Shown piece by piece: positions 50,060 through 60,900 of a DNA stretch of 64,000 nt. The position numbers were made by a program, and so were the translations under genes. Every line of letters begins with the position of its first letter. Position 1 is the first letter of the stretch. This stretch comes from Hirundichthys speculiger (lineage: Eukaryota; Chordata; Actinopteri; Beloniformes; Exocoetidae): assembly GCA_018398805.1 (NCBI GenBank), contig JAGFBZ010001170.1, positions 1,389,001 to 1,453,000 of the forward strand. Direction: 5' to 3'. The notes beneath the pieces were generated by a model. It searched no databases. It was given only the letters and a program-made list of their open reading frames with translations, and was not told where the DNA came from.

Positions 50060-51150
50060 GATCATTTTTCTTCAAAGCCAGAAGTTTTCATAGATTTCCT
50101 TAGTGTTTGGTATCATTGCCTTTAAACTGTGTGACTTGAATCGAATGTTTTGGGTTTCCTTCCACAAGCTTCTCAAAATAGTTTGCTGTAATTTTGATCC
50201 GTTCCTCCTGACAGAACTGCTGGAACTGAATCAGGTTTGTCGTCTGCCTTACTTGCACACGTCTTTTCAACTCTGTTCTTTCCAAATGTTCTATAGGACT
50301 GAGATCAGGGCTTTTCGATGGCCACTCCAAAACATTGACTTTGGTTCTCCTTAGTCCACTTTGTAACTACTGTGATGGTATGCTTTGGGTTATTGTTCAT
50401 TTGGAAGACCCATTTGCGCCCAAGCTTTTTACTTCCTGGCTAATGTTTTGAGATGTTCCAATATTTCTACATAAAGTTCTTTCCTCAAGTTTTCATCTAT
50501 TCTGTGAAGTGCACCAGTCTTGAAGTGCACCAGTCAGTGTTTTCCTGCAGCAAAACACTGCCACGCCATGATGCTGCCACCGCCGTACTTCACAGTTAGG
50601 ATGGTGTTCTCGGGCTTGGAAGCTTCCCTTTTTTCATACAAATGTAACAGTGGTCATTATGGACAAACAGTTCAGTTTAAGTTTCATCAGACCACAGGAC
50701 ATGTCTTCCAAAATTGAAAGCCTTGGTCCCGTTGTGCAATTACAAACTGCAGTCTGGCTCTTTGGAGTCATGGCTTTTTCCCATTTCTTCTTTTGATTTT
50801 CCCATGAGGTCACACAAGGAGGCAGGGTGTTTCAGGTGTCCTTAAAATATATCCACGGGTTTGGCTCCATTTAACTCAAATATTGTCATGTAACCTATCA
50901 GAAGCTTCCAAAGCCATGACATCATCATCTGGACTTTCTCAAATTGTTCAAAGGCATAGTGATCTTAGTGTATGTAAACGTCTGACTCTGAAGAAAGTCT
51001 GGTTTATTTTTATAAAGGAAAAAAAATCTCTCTCTCTCTCAGTATTCTGCCATTTATCGAATAGAAATGATTTTGGTAATCTCAACTGATGTAAAAAAGA
51101 AAACGTTTAGTCAGATTTAATGTATTTTTATAGTGTATGCAAACTTCAGG
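50060..51150 (-). mobile_element. Tc1-type transposon relic upstream of copy B coding exons
   Basis: The minus-strand frame at 50330-50100 reads WPSKSPDLSPIEHLERTELK and then QEERIKITANYFEKLVEG, the C-terminal end of a Tc1 transposase including the third acidic-residue region. More degraded transposase follows to about 50720. It lies between the inferred 5' non-coding exon and the first coding exon. Copy A lacks it at the corresponding place. Confidence 0.75.
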
Positions 51151-51228
51151 TTTCAACTGTTTCTTTTAAAGGGTCAGTTCACACAAAAGGGAGCTTTTTT
51201 GAGGTTAAACTATGTGCAGTAATACATA

Positions 51229-51296
51229 ATGTTAGTATGTCCATCCATTATCTGTGCCTGTTTAATCTCATGTAGGGCCATGGGGATGTTAGTATG
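51229..51296 (-). mobile_element. 46-bp retroposon stub with 11-bp target duplication
   Basis: ATGTTAGTATG occurs at 51229-51239 and again at 51286-51296. Between them are 46 bases that, on the minus strand, end in CACAGATAATGGATGGA, a typical fish retroposon 3' end. Copy A has the single, empty site (AATGTTAGTATGTCTTGCTG near 37199-37218). Confidence 0.8.
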
Positions 51297-51616
51297 CCTT
51301 GCTGTGTTATTTAAGAGTCTATTGATTCGTGAAGTAAAGTAACATGAGACGACACCAGCCACAGATGTCTGAGTGATTAGATCATAAAGACCATTTCCTC
51401 TGTATTTGCACAAAATGTCATTATTTGCAAAGTTTGCACTTCAAGGATTATGCTAAATAATAACACAGGCTTGATGAAACTATAAAACTACAATAAAGCA
51501 GTGGATTTCATTTTAAAAAGAATGTGCTCATGATACTTGAGAACACTGACATAATCTCCATGGTTTGAGACAATATGAGCAGTAGCACTTGCCAAAAAAT
51601 GGATATTTTAACTCAC

Positions 51617-51745
51617 CAGGAGAAATTTGTCTCTTGCAAAGTTGTCTTCTCAATCAAAAATCTGATTTCCAAATCAAAAACAGAACAGCAGTACAGTCCT
51701 GCACAGATCAGGGCGTGTGAATCCTTTGGTGCTGCATTCTAAGAT
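51617..51745 (-). other. Candidate 5' non-coding exon of trpv1 copy B
   Basis: A GTGAGT donor at 51611-51616 follows a block conserved with copy A (37484-37610). The 5' limit and promoter are not visible. Conservation between the copies continues further upstream to about 52840, which could include promoter sequence. Confidence 0.4.
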
Positions 51746-53264
51746 GCTCATGACCCGCCCTAAACAAGATCACAGCGCATTACAGAATACATGAGGGTCT
51801 AAAAGGATGATATGCTGATTGTCCATGCAAAGTCAAACACAGTAAACACCACCATGGACTCCAGATGTACATACAGTTGACAGGGAATCATCTGACATAA
51901 GCACAAATATAGTTCATGATGACTTCATGAGAGCTAAGTAGGTCTGATTCAAAGATGAATTTGATATTGACAGAGATGTACTTAAGCACTTAGCTGGTGG
52001 AAATGGAAACCAAAGGAAGCAGGGGCACAGAGGCAGTTTGAAAATTAGATATTCTCATGTTATCCTGAAGAAAACATTTAAAATAAGTACCTTTCTGAAT
52101 GCTACAAGTCTTTCTTTGGTTCTTGAGTCTGTTTTTTTAGTCTGTAAAGTTGCTGAAGGGCTTCCTGCATGAATCATACGCCTCTTTCACATTCTCTTTT
52201 CAGTTTATTGTGTGTTCTGCGTGCTGCTGTGGTCCTGTGACTGTGGTTGCACGGTTACTCCCCGACAGGGTGAAATACAAAGTATATCTGTGTTCATGAG
52301 ATTCCTTTTTCTAACAGCTAACAAGACATGAGATATCTGCTGTTGGGACCAGGCGTTGAGACTAAAATTCCACCCTAAAAGGGGCCAAACCAGACAATAC
52401 TCTTATCTCTAATAACATGTAGCCTGATGCAGCTCCATCAAGTGTGTCTGTTTTTTCAGTTTGAATGTGTCTTCATTAACCAGCCTAAACAGTGAACAAA
52501 ATTACAGTTTCATGTTGGTTTGTCAAAACTTAACTTGAAAAGCTGAATAATACGTTACAGTTCTGTTAGATTAATCAAAAAGACTCAATATATGAACCCA
52601 ATACTGATTTCATTTGTGTTCATGATAACATCCCTTCATATGTATCTGTAGTCATACCAGTAATCTTCCACAGTCACACCAGAATTTACTGGGAGAACAG
52701 GAACAGGAAAATGTTTCCACAAGCAACCTGTGAAGCTCAGGACTTTGTTAGACTCTTGTGCCTCAAAGCAAACCAGATAATTCACTCATATCTTATAGAC
52801 ATCCATGAAAGTGACAAATCATCTATTAAAGTATCAGAGTTCACATTTGTGACATTTGAATGTTGTTTTTTTTTTTAATTTTTTGCAGCATTACAGCACT
52901 TTGTTGTTATTCAAAACTCTGTTCTGTTTTTACTGAATTGTAACCATCTTTGCAAAATGACAACTCTGCCAAAAGGCTTATCCTATGTAGATCTCAAGAC
53001 TAAAAATATGTTACACTTTATCACATGGCAGACACATTACCAAACAAGAAAAACAGAGCCTCACAGTTCTGTCACTCTTCAGTCACAGTGAAATGTTTTG
53101 ACAGAGAACTTGTTACAGTCAGAAGTTCAAATTAGAAAACGGCTTGGGAAATATGGACTTTGCAGACAAGAAATTAATTTGCAGACAGTATGGAGATATT
53201 TCAGGTTTCATTATATATATATATATATATATAAGGGTTTGTTGCTTTTGATGTGTGGGTGATC

Positions 53265-53945
53265 ATATGCCATCCGCTCCGAGCTTATGTGCCGGGGCTC
53301 AGCCTCGGACAGCCCTGGCTCAATTTAACCCCTGGCTGCATCTCTGATCAGTCTTCTTGTTCCAGATGAAAGTTTAGAGGGACGGCCGGGTCTTGGTAGA
53401 TCTGCAGTGGTCTGATACTCCTTCCATTTCAATACGATTGCTTGCACAGTGCTCCTTAAGATGTTGAAAGCTTGGGAAATCTTTTTATATCCACATCCAG
53501 CTTTAAACTTCTCCACAACAGTATCTGGGACCTGCCTTATGTGTTCCTTGGTCTTCAATTATGCTCTCTGCACTTTAAACAGAACCCCGAGACTATCACA
53601 GAGCAGGTGCATTTATACGGAGACTTGATTACACACAGGTGGATTCTATTGATCATCATCAGTCATTCAGGACAACATTGGATCATTCAGAGATCCTCAC
53701 TGAACTTCTGGAGTCAGTTTGCCGCACTGAAAGTAAAGGGGCTGGAAAATATTGCACGCCCCACTTTTCAGTTTATTTGTTAAAGTTTAAATTATCCAAT
53801 AAATTTTGTTCCACTTCACGATTGTGTCCCACTTGTTGATTCTTGACAAAAAATTAAAATTTACATCTTTATGTTTGAAGCCTGAAATGTGGCAAAAGGT
53901 TGAAAAGTTCAAGGGGCTGAATACTTTCGCAAGGCATTGTACATA
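53265..53945 (-). mobile_element. Tc1-type transposon, 5' part only
   Basis: The minus-strand frame at 53558-53325 reads MKTKEHIRQVPDTVVEKFKA, KKISQAFNILRSTVQAIV and PGRPSKLS, the paired-like DNA-binding domain of a Tc1 transposase, then breaks off. The outer end is intact (AAGGGGCTGAATACTTTCGC near 53910-53930). The catalytic half is missing. An (AT)n run sits just left, at 53213-53233. Confidence 0.75.
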
Positions 53946-54211
53946 TGATGATAGCAGCTATTGATGAATAACTGCTATTGATGCAGTGCCCACTTCAGGG
54001 ATCAAAGATCATGAGTGTTAAGCCATTTCTTGCATCCTTTTCCTTTACACACTGAAATTCCTCCAGGTGCTCCACATTGAGCATGAAATCGCATGATTTC
54101 CCTGATTAGTCATGATTAATCGCATTGTATACTGAAAATCAAATAATTAATTCAACAGTAGTGTAAAGTGCACTTTTATTAAAATGTTCTTCTGCGATAG
54201 GAACTAAAGTA

Positions 54212-55696
54212 AATCCGTGTATCATTCGTTCTTTCCAGTTTCAGTTGGCAATCAAAAATGAAAAAAAAAATGAAAAAAGTTTTATTTCGCTTTTTAAAAC
54301 AAAAAATGCCTGGTTTTTCGTATTTTAATTTTAGACTTGGATCAAAAATACGAAATGAAAAAACTAAATTTGTTTTAAATATTTAATTTGTCCGGTTGAC
54401 GTGACCCGGAAGTGGCTTTGTGCGCGGCAGTTCCGGTAGCATGGAGGCGCTAGAAACAAATACTAGTTTGATCAAGGACTTATTCAGCAGAGGTTTGACA
54501 CACGCTGAAATTTCCTGCACGTTGCAGCAGATGAGTATCCTGTAGTGATGGTGAGATGAAGCCTCATGAGGCATCGAAGCACTTGAGCCGATCGGTTCCA
54601 GAAAAGGTTCATTACTAGAAGCTTCATCTGCACACGACACCACCTACTGGACAGGTTTATAATCACAGGCAGATGGATCTCAACCACAGCTGGTTGTGGC
54701 GCATTGAATATGTGTGTCATGGCCTTTGGGAATGATTATGAATTACAAAGAACGTCAATGACTATGAATTACAAAGAATGCATGACCAAATAAATTCTCC
54801 ACATACATTATCACATATGGGTATATATGCCATGGATGTATTCTGTGTGTGTGTAAAGTTTCCCAGTATGGAAGTATATTATATGGCAGGTTGTGTAATG
54901 TTTTTTCCTTTTTTGTCACTTTAGGAGAATAGCATGGGCCTGAACAGGCAGAAGACAGTGAAAGTGCTGGTCAAACTAGGAAGATGAAACTGAATATGTT
55001 TGTGTAACTTGAACAATGATGTACAGGACAGGGAAAACTTTAGTAATTTTTATTAAGAAGTAACAGTCTCTCAACAGCTTTTCAGCAATTCTTTTTTTTT
55101 TTTTTTACACAACCTCTCTGGCCTTTCACATGGTACAGAAGATGTTGTTGTGCACAAAGGCGCAAATAATATTTTCAAAAAGTAGGTTGTCTGATAATCG
55201 AGGTCAAAACTTTTCTACTGTCGTTACACATCTGCGCCACAAGATGGCGCTGCATCAACGTAAACAGTAGGTAAATGGAGCGTCACAGTGAACTGATGGA
55301 ACAGATCTAATGATAAATGGAGTAAGCACGCGATGGCTCGAACAAAGGGGCTTGAAAGTTTTCATGCAGCCCAGTTTTTTTTTTTTTTTTTTTTTTTTTT
55401 TTCTAAATAGACTGAATTGTTAATATTGCCAGCCGGGTTGCTACCGGAACTGCCGCACAAAGCCACTTCCGGGTCACGTCAATCAGACAAATAAAATATT
55501 AAAAAGAAATTCGGTCCTGTGGCCTGTTTTTTATTTCGTATTTTTGATCCAAGTCTAAAATTGAAATACGAAAAACCGGGCATTTTTTGTTTTTTGTGTT
55601 GGATTCAAAAACGAAAAACGAAATAAAACGCCCCTTTTTCCTTTTTCAATTTTTGATTGACAGTTGAAAATGGAAAGAACGAATGATACACGGATT
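54212..55696. mobile_element. 1.5-kb element with ~240-bp inverted ends; small HTH-like frame
   Basis: The left arm starts AATCCGTGTATCATTCGTTC. The right arm ends with its inverse (GAACGAATGATACACGGATT). The arms extend inward past a shared GACCCGGAAGTGGCTTTGTG block (left 54402-54421) to about 54440 on the left and 55434 on the right. Just inside the left arm, 54441-54545 encodes MEALETNTSLIKDLFSRGLT and then HAEISCTLQQ. This recalls the N-terminal helix-turn-helix of fish integrase-type transposases (IS3EU-like), and a stop follows. The assignment to that family is a guess from memory. Confidence 0.55.
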
Positions 55697-55697
55697 G

Positions 55698-56325
55698 TAA
55701 AGTGCACTTTTATTAAAATGTTCTTCTGCGATAGGAACTAAAGTGAATCCGTGTATCATTCGTTCTTCCCAGTTTCAGTTGGCAATCAAAAATGAAAAAA
55801 AAAATGAAAAAAGTTTGATTAATTTTTTAAAACTTTTTAATTTTTTGGATCAAAAATACGAAATGAAAAAACGGGCCACGGGACTAAATTTGTTTTAAAT
55901 ATTTAATTTGTCCGGTTGACGTGACCCGGAAGTGGCTTTGTGCGCGGCAGTTCCGGTAGCATGGAGGCGCTAGAAACAAATACTAGTCTGATCAAGGACT
56001 TATTCAGCAGAGGTTTGACACACGCTGAAATTTCCTGCACGTTGCAGCAGATGAGTATCCTGTAGTGATGGTGAGATGAAGCCTCATGAGGCATCGAAGC
56101 ACTTAAGCCGATCAGTTCAAGAAAGGGTTTATTACTAGAAGCTTCATCTGCACACGACACCACCTACTGGGCGAGTGTATTATGACAGGCAGCTGGATCT
56201 CAACCACAGCTGGTTGTGGCGCATTGAATATGTGTGTCATGGCCCTTGGGAATGATTATGAATTACAAAGAACGTCAATGACTATGAATTCGAAGAATGC
56301 ATGACCAAATAAATTCTCCACATGG
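55698..56325. repeat. Second, truncated tandem copy of the 54165-54808 segment
   Basis: GTAAAGTGCACTTTTATTAA (55698) repeats 54167 onward, and the match continues through the left arm, the small frame and the following MITE-like block to AAATTCTCCACAT near 56321. The two copies differ at scattered sites and by small indels. The copy begins exactly where the right arm of the first element ends. Confidence 0.85.
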
Positions 56326-56369
56326 AGGTGTGTGCGTGGATGGTTGGGGTGATAGTTTTTGAATTTTTA

Positions 56370-56860
56370 AAAAAGTGGGTCACGCCGGCGGCGAACATAT
56401 GGGCCGGGGTTATAAGGCACTGAATCCCTTGCCAGCCAAGGGAGATCACAGACCTCCGCGCAGTGCTCGGCCCCTTGGCTGGCAAGGGAGGGCGCGTGCG
56501 AGCCTCTGCGCGGTGCCGGATCTGGCGCGTGCAATGGGACCGTCTGCTGCCCATAGCAGCGGTCCCGGCGCCAACAGGCTCCCCGTGGTTCCCCGAGGGG
56601 ACCCACTGAAGGATTGACAGTGTGTGACCTCTTTATATACTACTTTTCTCACGTGCCATCAATGACGTCACATTGAAAAGCCACGTGAGGGAGCTCCCAT
56701 GGAAATTCCCTTCAGGGTTGTCATGACAACACTGTACGTGGTGACGCGTCTTTGCGCAGAGCCCGCATGCACGGTACGCCGGTCTACCAGCGCAACGTCG
56801 CGCGCAGAGGCGCTTACTGGCTGATGCAGGACGCTGTTGACACAGAAAACAAGTCATAGC
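56370..56860. other. CpG-rich island with inverted repeats
   Basis: A G+C-rich, CpG-dense stretch in otherwise A/T-rich DNA. A 17-base word at 56426-56442 (CCCTTGCCAGCCAAGGG) recurs as its exact inverse at 56472-56488. Other hairpin-like words follow, such as the CTGCTGCCCATAGCAG region at 56540. A TATA-like TTTATATACT lies at 56631-56640. There is no supported protein. It may be a promoter or a GC-rich repeat. Confidence 0.4.
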
Positions 56861-57059
56861 ATGTCAAACGAGCTATTCACTTCCTATTGGCTTTCTCAGC
56901 TCGTATTTTGTGTTTCTATTTTCATGCGTTTTTTCCCTACAATTCATTTAGTTAATTTCCTCTTTTCTCCACAGAAGCATTTGTTCCTCATCCACAAAGT
57001 TAAAGCCTTAAGCTATGTTGTGTATTCAGGTTTGATAAAAAAAAAAAAAATAGTATCCC

Positions 57060-57830
57060 CATGGGTGTGAGGTCTGACAAAAAATGTACAGGTTTCAATG
57101 TCAGGCTGGGACTTTTTGAATACAATTTCCCAGAGAATGATCATCTTTTCTCAAGTGACAGGTGGTGGCATTAACGTCTCTGGACTTGGAAGCATCTTGG
57201 TGGACCATTACATTGATGAAACTTACAGGATTCCAGAAGGTTCTAGGAAGAGATGGGTGCAGTGTGTTCTGGACCAAAGACTAAAAGGATCATCCAGACT
57301 ATTACCAGTAACAAATCCAAAAAGCCAGGCTCTGGCACTGGAAAAGGTTATTGATGCTTCTGTGTTGGAAACACTGATCCAGAAAAGTTCATTGGAACAT
57401 TAACACAACATGAGGTGCCTTTAAAACCGCATCTTTTTAAGGAGTGTCCATGGATTTTTAAACAAGATAATGCAAAGGCACATTCTGTGCACATCACAAA
57501 GGCATGGCTGAGAAAGAACAAGGTGGGTAATGGACTTACCTGCCTGTAGTCCTGACCTGTCTGCAACAGAAAAAGTCCACAGATATACAACAGTACAGGA
57601 CTATTGTCACATTTTTTATTCCAAAATTCCTCAAAGGGCTGTAGGCAGAATGGAACAAACTAACAACTGAAACTGCTTCATCACCTGTTATCCTCAACAC
57701 CAGAACAACGTCTACGTGCTGTGAGAAGGAATGGCAACATTACAGTGCTAAAGACTTTACCGTGTACATTCTTTTTTAATGTGTTGCAAGGCCCAAAATG
57801 CAAAAATGGATGTATATAACAAACAAAATT
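57060..57830 (+). mobile_element. Tc1-type transposon relic
   Basis: Broken plus-strand frames include a piece reading FKQDNAKAHSVHITKAWLRK, the DNA-x-x-H motif of the DDE domain. A SPDLS-like piece follows (from about 57547). The open frame at 57098-57403 (FLNTISQRMIIFSQVTGGGI) fits the preceding region. It is degraded throughout. Confidence 0.6.
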
Positions 57831-57968
57831 ATGTTCACAAGAAAAAACTTGAAATAGTTTGAGCTACTACTGCCTGCCAAGAAATTAAAGTCAAAGTAAA
57901 TGCAAGATTCAATAATTCAATATTTCAAGTAAACAGAAAGGGATTCTCCCCTGGATGAGCACTCTTGA

Positions 57969-60900
57969 TCAAAGCCGGTCACAGAGGACCATGGCCACAC
58001 CAGCAGCAGAGTCCGCGTTTTGTCCGTAGACTACTTGTAAAGGAAACGCCTTCTCCACTTCCTGCCTTAGCACCTCATTTCGAGTGAGTGCGCTTCCACT
58101 ACCCACGATTCTTCTGACCCCCGCCTGCTGTAAACACTCTGCAGGCATCATGGAGGTGATGTTGGTCAGGACTCCACGACAAAGTGCCCTCATCACATGA
58201 CCCAGGGTGAGGTTGGAGGTGGAGATGTTGGTCACCTGACCCAGACAGAGGGGGTTGTGTCTCTCTCCTAGGATGGTGGGACTCACCCTCAGGTTGCTGG
58301 TTCCCTGGTTCAGAGCGCAGTGAATCAGCTTCTCATAAAGGCACGAGTCACTCATCTCTGTACCTGTGAGGAGTGAGAAGGAGTCAGAAAACTGCATTGT
58401 TGATCAGCATGTGCCACATTTCCTCAGAACTATTTGACATACTCAAGCCCTTTTCAGGACTTGGCATCATCAATATTAATCCTTTCATCAGTTTGTTCAA
58501 GAAAATCCTCCATCTCTCAGACATATGTCACTTTATGCTAGTGTCAAGTCTTTATCCAGACATTACCAGGACAGAGATAAGAGACAGCTAGAGCACACAT
58601 GAGAATATTTGCTTCTTTGTGAGATGGACAGTACATCATGAGAGGATGGACTCTTCTGAAAACCTGAACATAGGGCTGAAAAAAATAATAATCTAAATTA
58701 TTTTGGTGAACGTTGAAATCATGACTATTTAAACTGATTATCCACTGACATGTGAAGCATGTGACATTTATCAAACTTAACATAAAAATGTTGAAATTTC
58801 CATGGTAAACTTTAATCTTGAACAAATTACAATTTCAGACTATAAAAGAACAAAGGATCAGTCCAACATGTAAAATGTTGGTAGAATAGCTCAAATAAAC
58901 CCTTAAATGTTTTTGGTCAGAAACACAGCCCCATGCATACTAGATTAAATCTAGATTAAATCTATGAACCGTGATTCAAGATTTTTATAGGCGCCAGTAG
59001 TCATCTGTAGATTCACTTAAAAACACACAAATAACCCACTTTTTTTTTTTTTTGGGGGGGGGGGGGGGGGGGTCCTTGGGTCTTAGACTCCTTCATTGAG
59101 TGAGCTGTTAAGATTTGCAGGGTGTCATCACAGACACTGAGTGCAATTTTCCAGCTTCCTCATCTTTATCTTCATCTACATCTTCAAATCATGCTGCATT
59201 TGCCTCATCTCGGAAGTAAGAAGTCAAAGCTCTCTTCTTTCTTTTTTTGCTTGAGCACCAAATCCTCATCAAGATACACTATATTGCTAAAAGTATTTGC
59301 TCACCTGCCTTGACTCACATATGAGCTTTAGCCACATCTCATTTCTAATCAATATGACGTGGCTCCACCCTTCATAGCTAGAACAGCTTCAACTCCTTCT
59401 GGGAAGGCTGTCCACAAGGTTTAGGAGTGTGTTTATGGGGATTTTTGATCATTCTTCCAGAAGTGCATTTGTGAGGTCACACACTGATGTTTGCTGGGAA
59501 GGTCTGGCTCTCAGTCTCTGCTCTAATTCATCCCAAAGGTCTTCTATCAGGTTGAGGTCAGGACTCTGTGCAGGCCAGTCAAGTTCATCCACACCAGACT
59601 CTTCCATCCATGTCTTTATGGACCTTGCTTTGTGGACTGGTACACAGTCATGTTGAAGAGGAAGGGACCAGCTCCAAACTGTTCCCACAAAGTTGGGAGC
59701 ATGAAATTGTCTAAAATGTCTTGGCACCAAATTTTACACTTGGATCAATGCAGTCAGACAAGAACCGTTCTCCTGGAAACCACCAAACCCAGACTCTTCC
59801 ATCAGATTGCCAGATGGAGAAGTGTGATTCATCACTCCAGAGAACGTTCCTCCACTGCTCTAGAGTCCAGTGGCGGCTGCTTTACACCACTGCATCCAAC
59901 GCTTTCCAATGCACTTGGTGATGTCTGGCTTGGATGCAGCTGCTCAACCATGGAACTCATTCATGAAGCTCTCTGCGCTGTTGTTGAGCTGATCTGAAGG
60001 CCACGTGAAGTTTGGAGGTCTGGAGTGATTGACTCTGCAGAAAGTTGGGGACCTCTTTCCACTATGCGCTTCAGCATCCTCTGACCCCGCTCTGTCAGTT
60101 TACATGACCTACTACTTCGTGGCTGAGATGCTGTCGTTCCCAAACACTAGGAGCGAGGAAATTTCCTATCGAAAAAAAAAAAAAGAAATCCTATCACAGT
60201 TCCACACTGGAATCCACTTCAATATTCCCATCTCTGATACCGTTTTAGGAACCTTGTTCAATACATAACTCCCTCAGAGATTGTGCTGAAAAGACGAATC
60301 AACTCCAACTATTTGTGAACAAACTCCGGTCAAGTGTTTGAAACTGATGCTCTGTTGTAGTGTGAGCTCTCAGACTAGGTGCAGCCTGCCCTCTCATAGG
60401 ATAAATCGTGCTTTAAGAACTAAGTGTAATTCGAACCAAAATGGACATTTTTATGGAAACACAAAGGTGTACATCAATACATACAGTCATGGAAAAAATT
60501 ATTAGACCACCATTTTTTCTTCACCTTCTTGTTCATTTTAATACCTGGTACCACTAAACGTCATCATGTGACTAAACAGACAGAAAAGAAAACACTGAAT
60601 GCATAAAAGCAGTGTTTTTGGTAGTACAACGCCATAGCTATTGATGTAAAAACTTAAGTGATTTAGGTTATAATCAAGAAAACCATGGAAAATGGTAAGA
60701 TATCAGCCCTTAAATAAAACTCTTATGAGCAATCTTTGTGGTTATCATTATGTTTGTCCAAACAAATGTACCTTTAGTTGTACCAGGCATTAAAATGAAC
60801 AAGAAACTGAAGAAAACAAGGTTGGTCTAATAATTTTTTCCATGACTGTATTTTTTAAAAATCCATCCCTGAACAACCAGCTGCCATGAACAGAGATGGA

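Noticed and set aside
56375..56617. Overlapping frames in the CpG-rich island
   Set aside because: Open on both strands because of G+C content; no recognisable motif, no splice context, and no similarity to each other.
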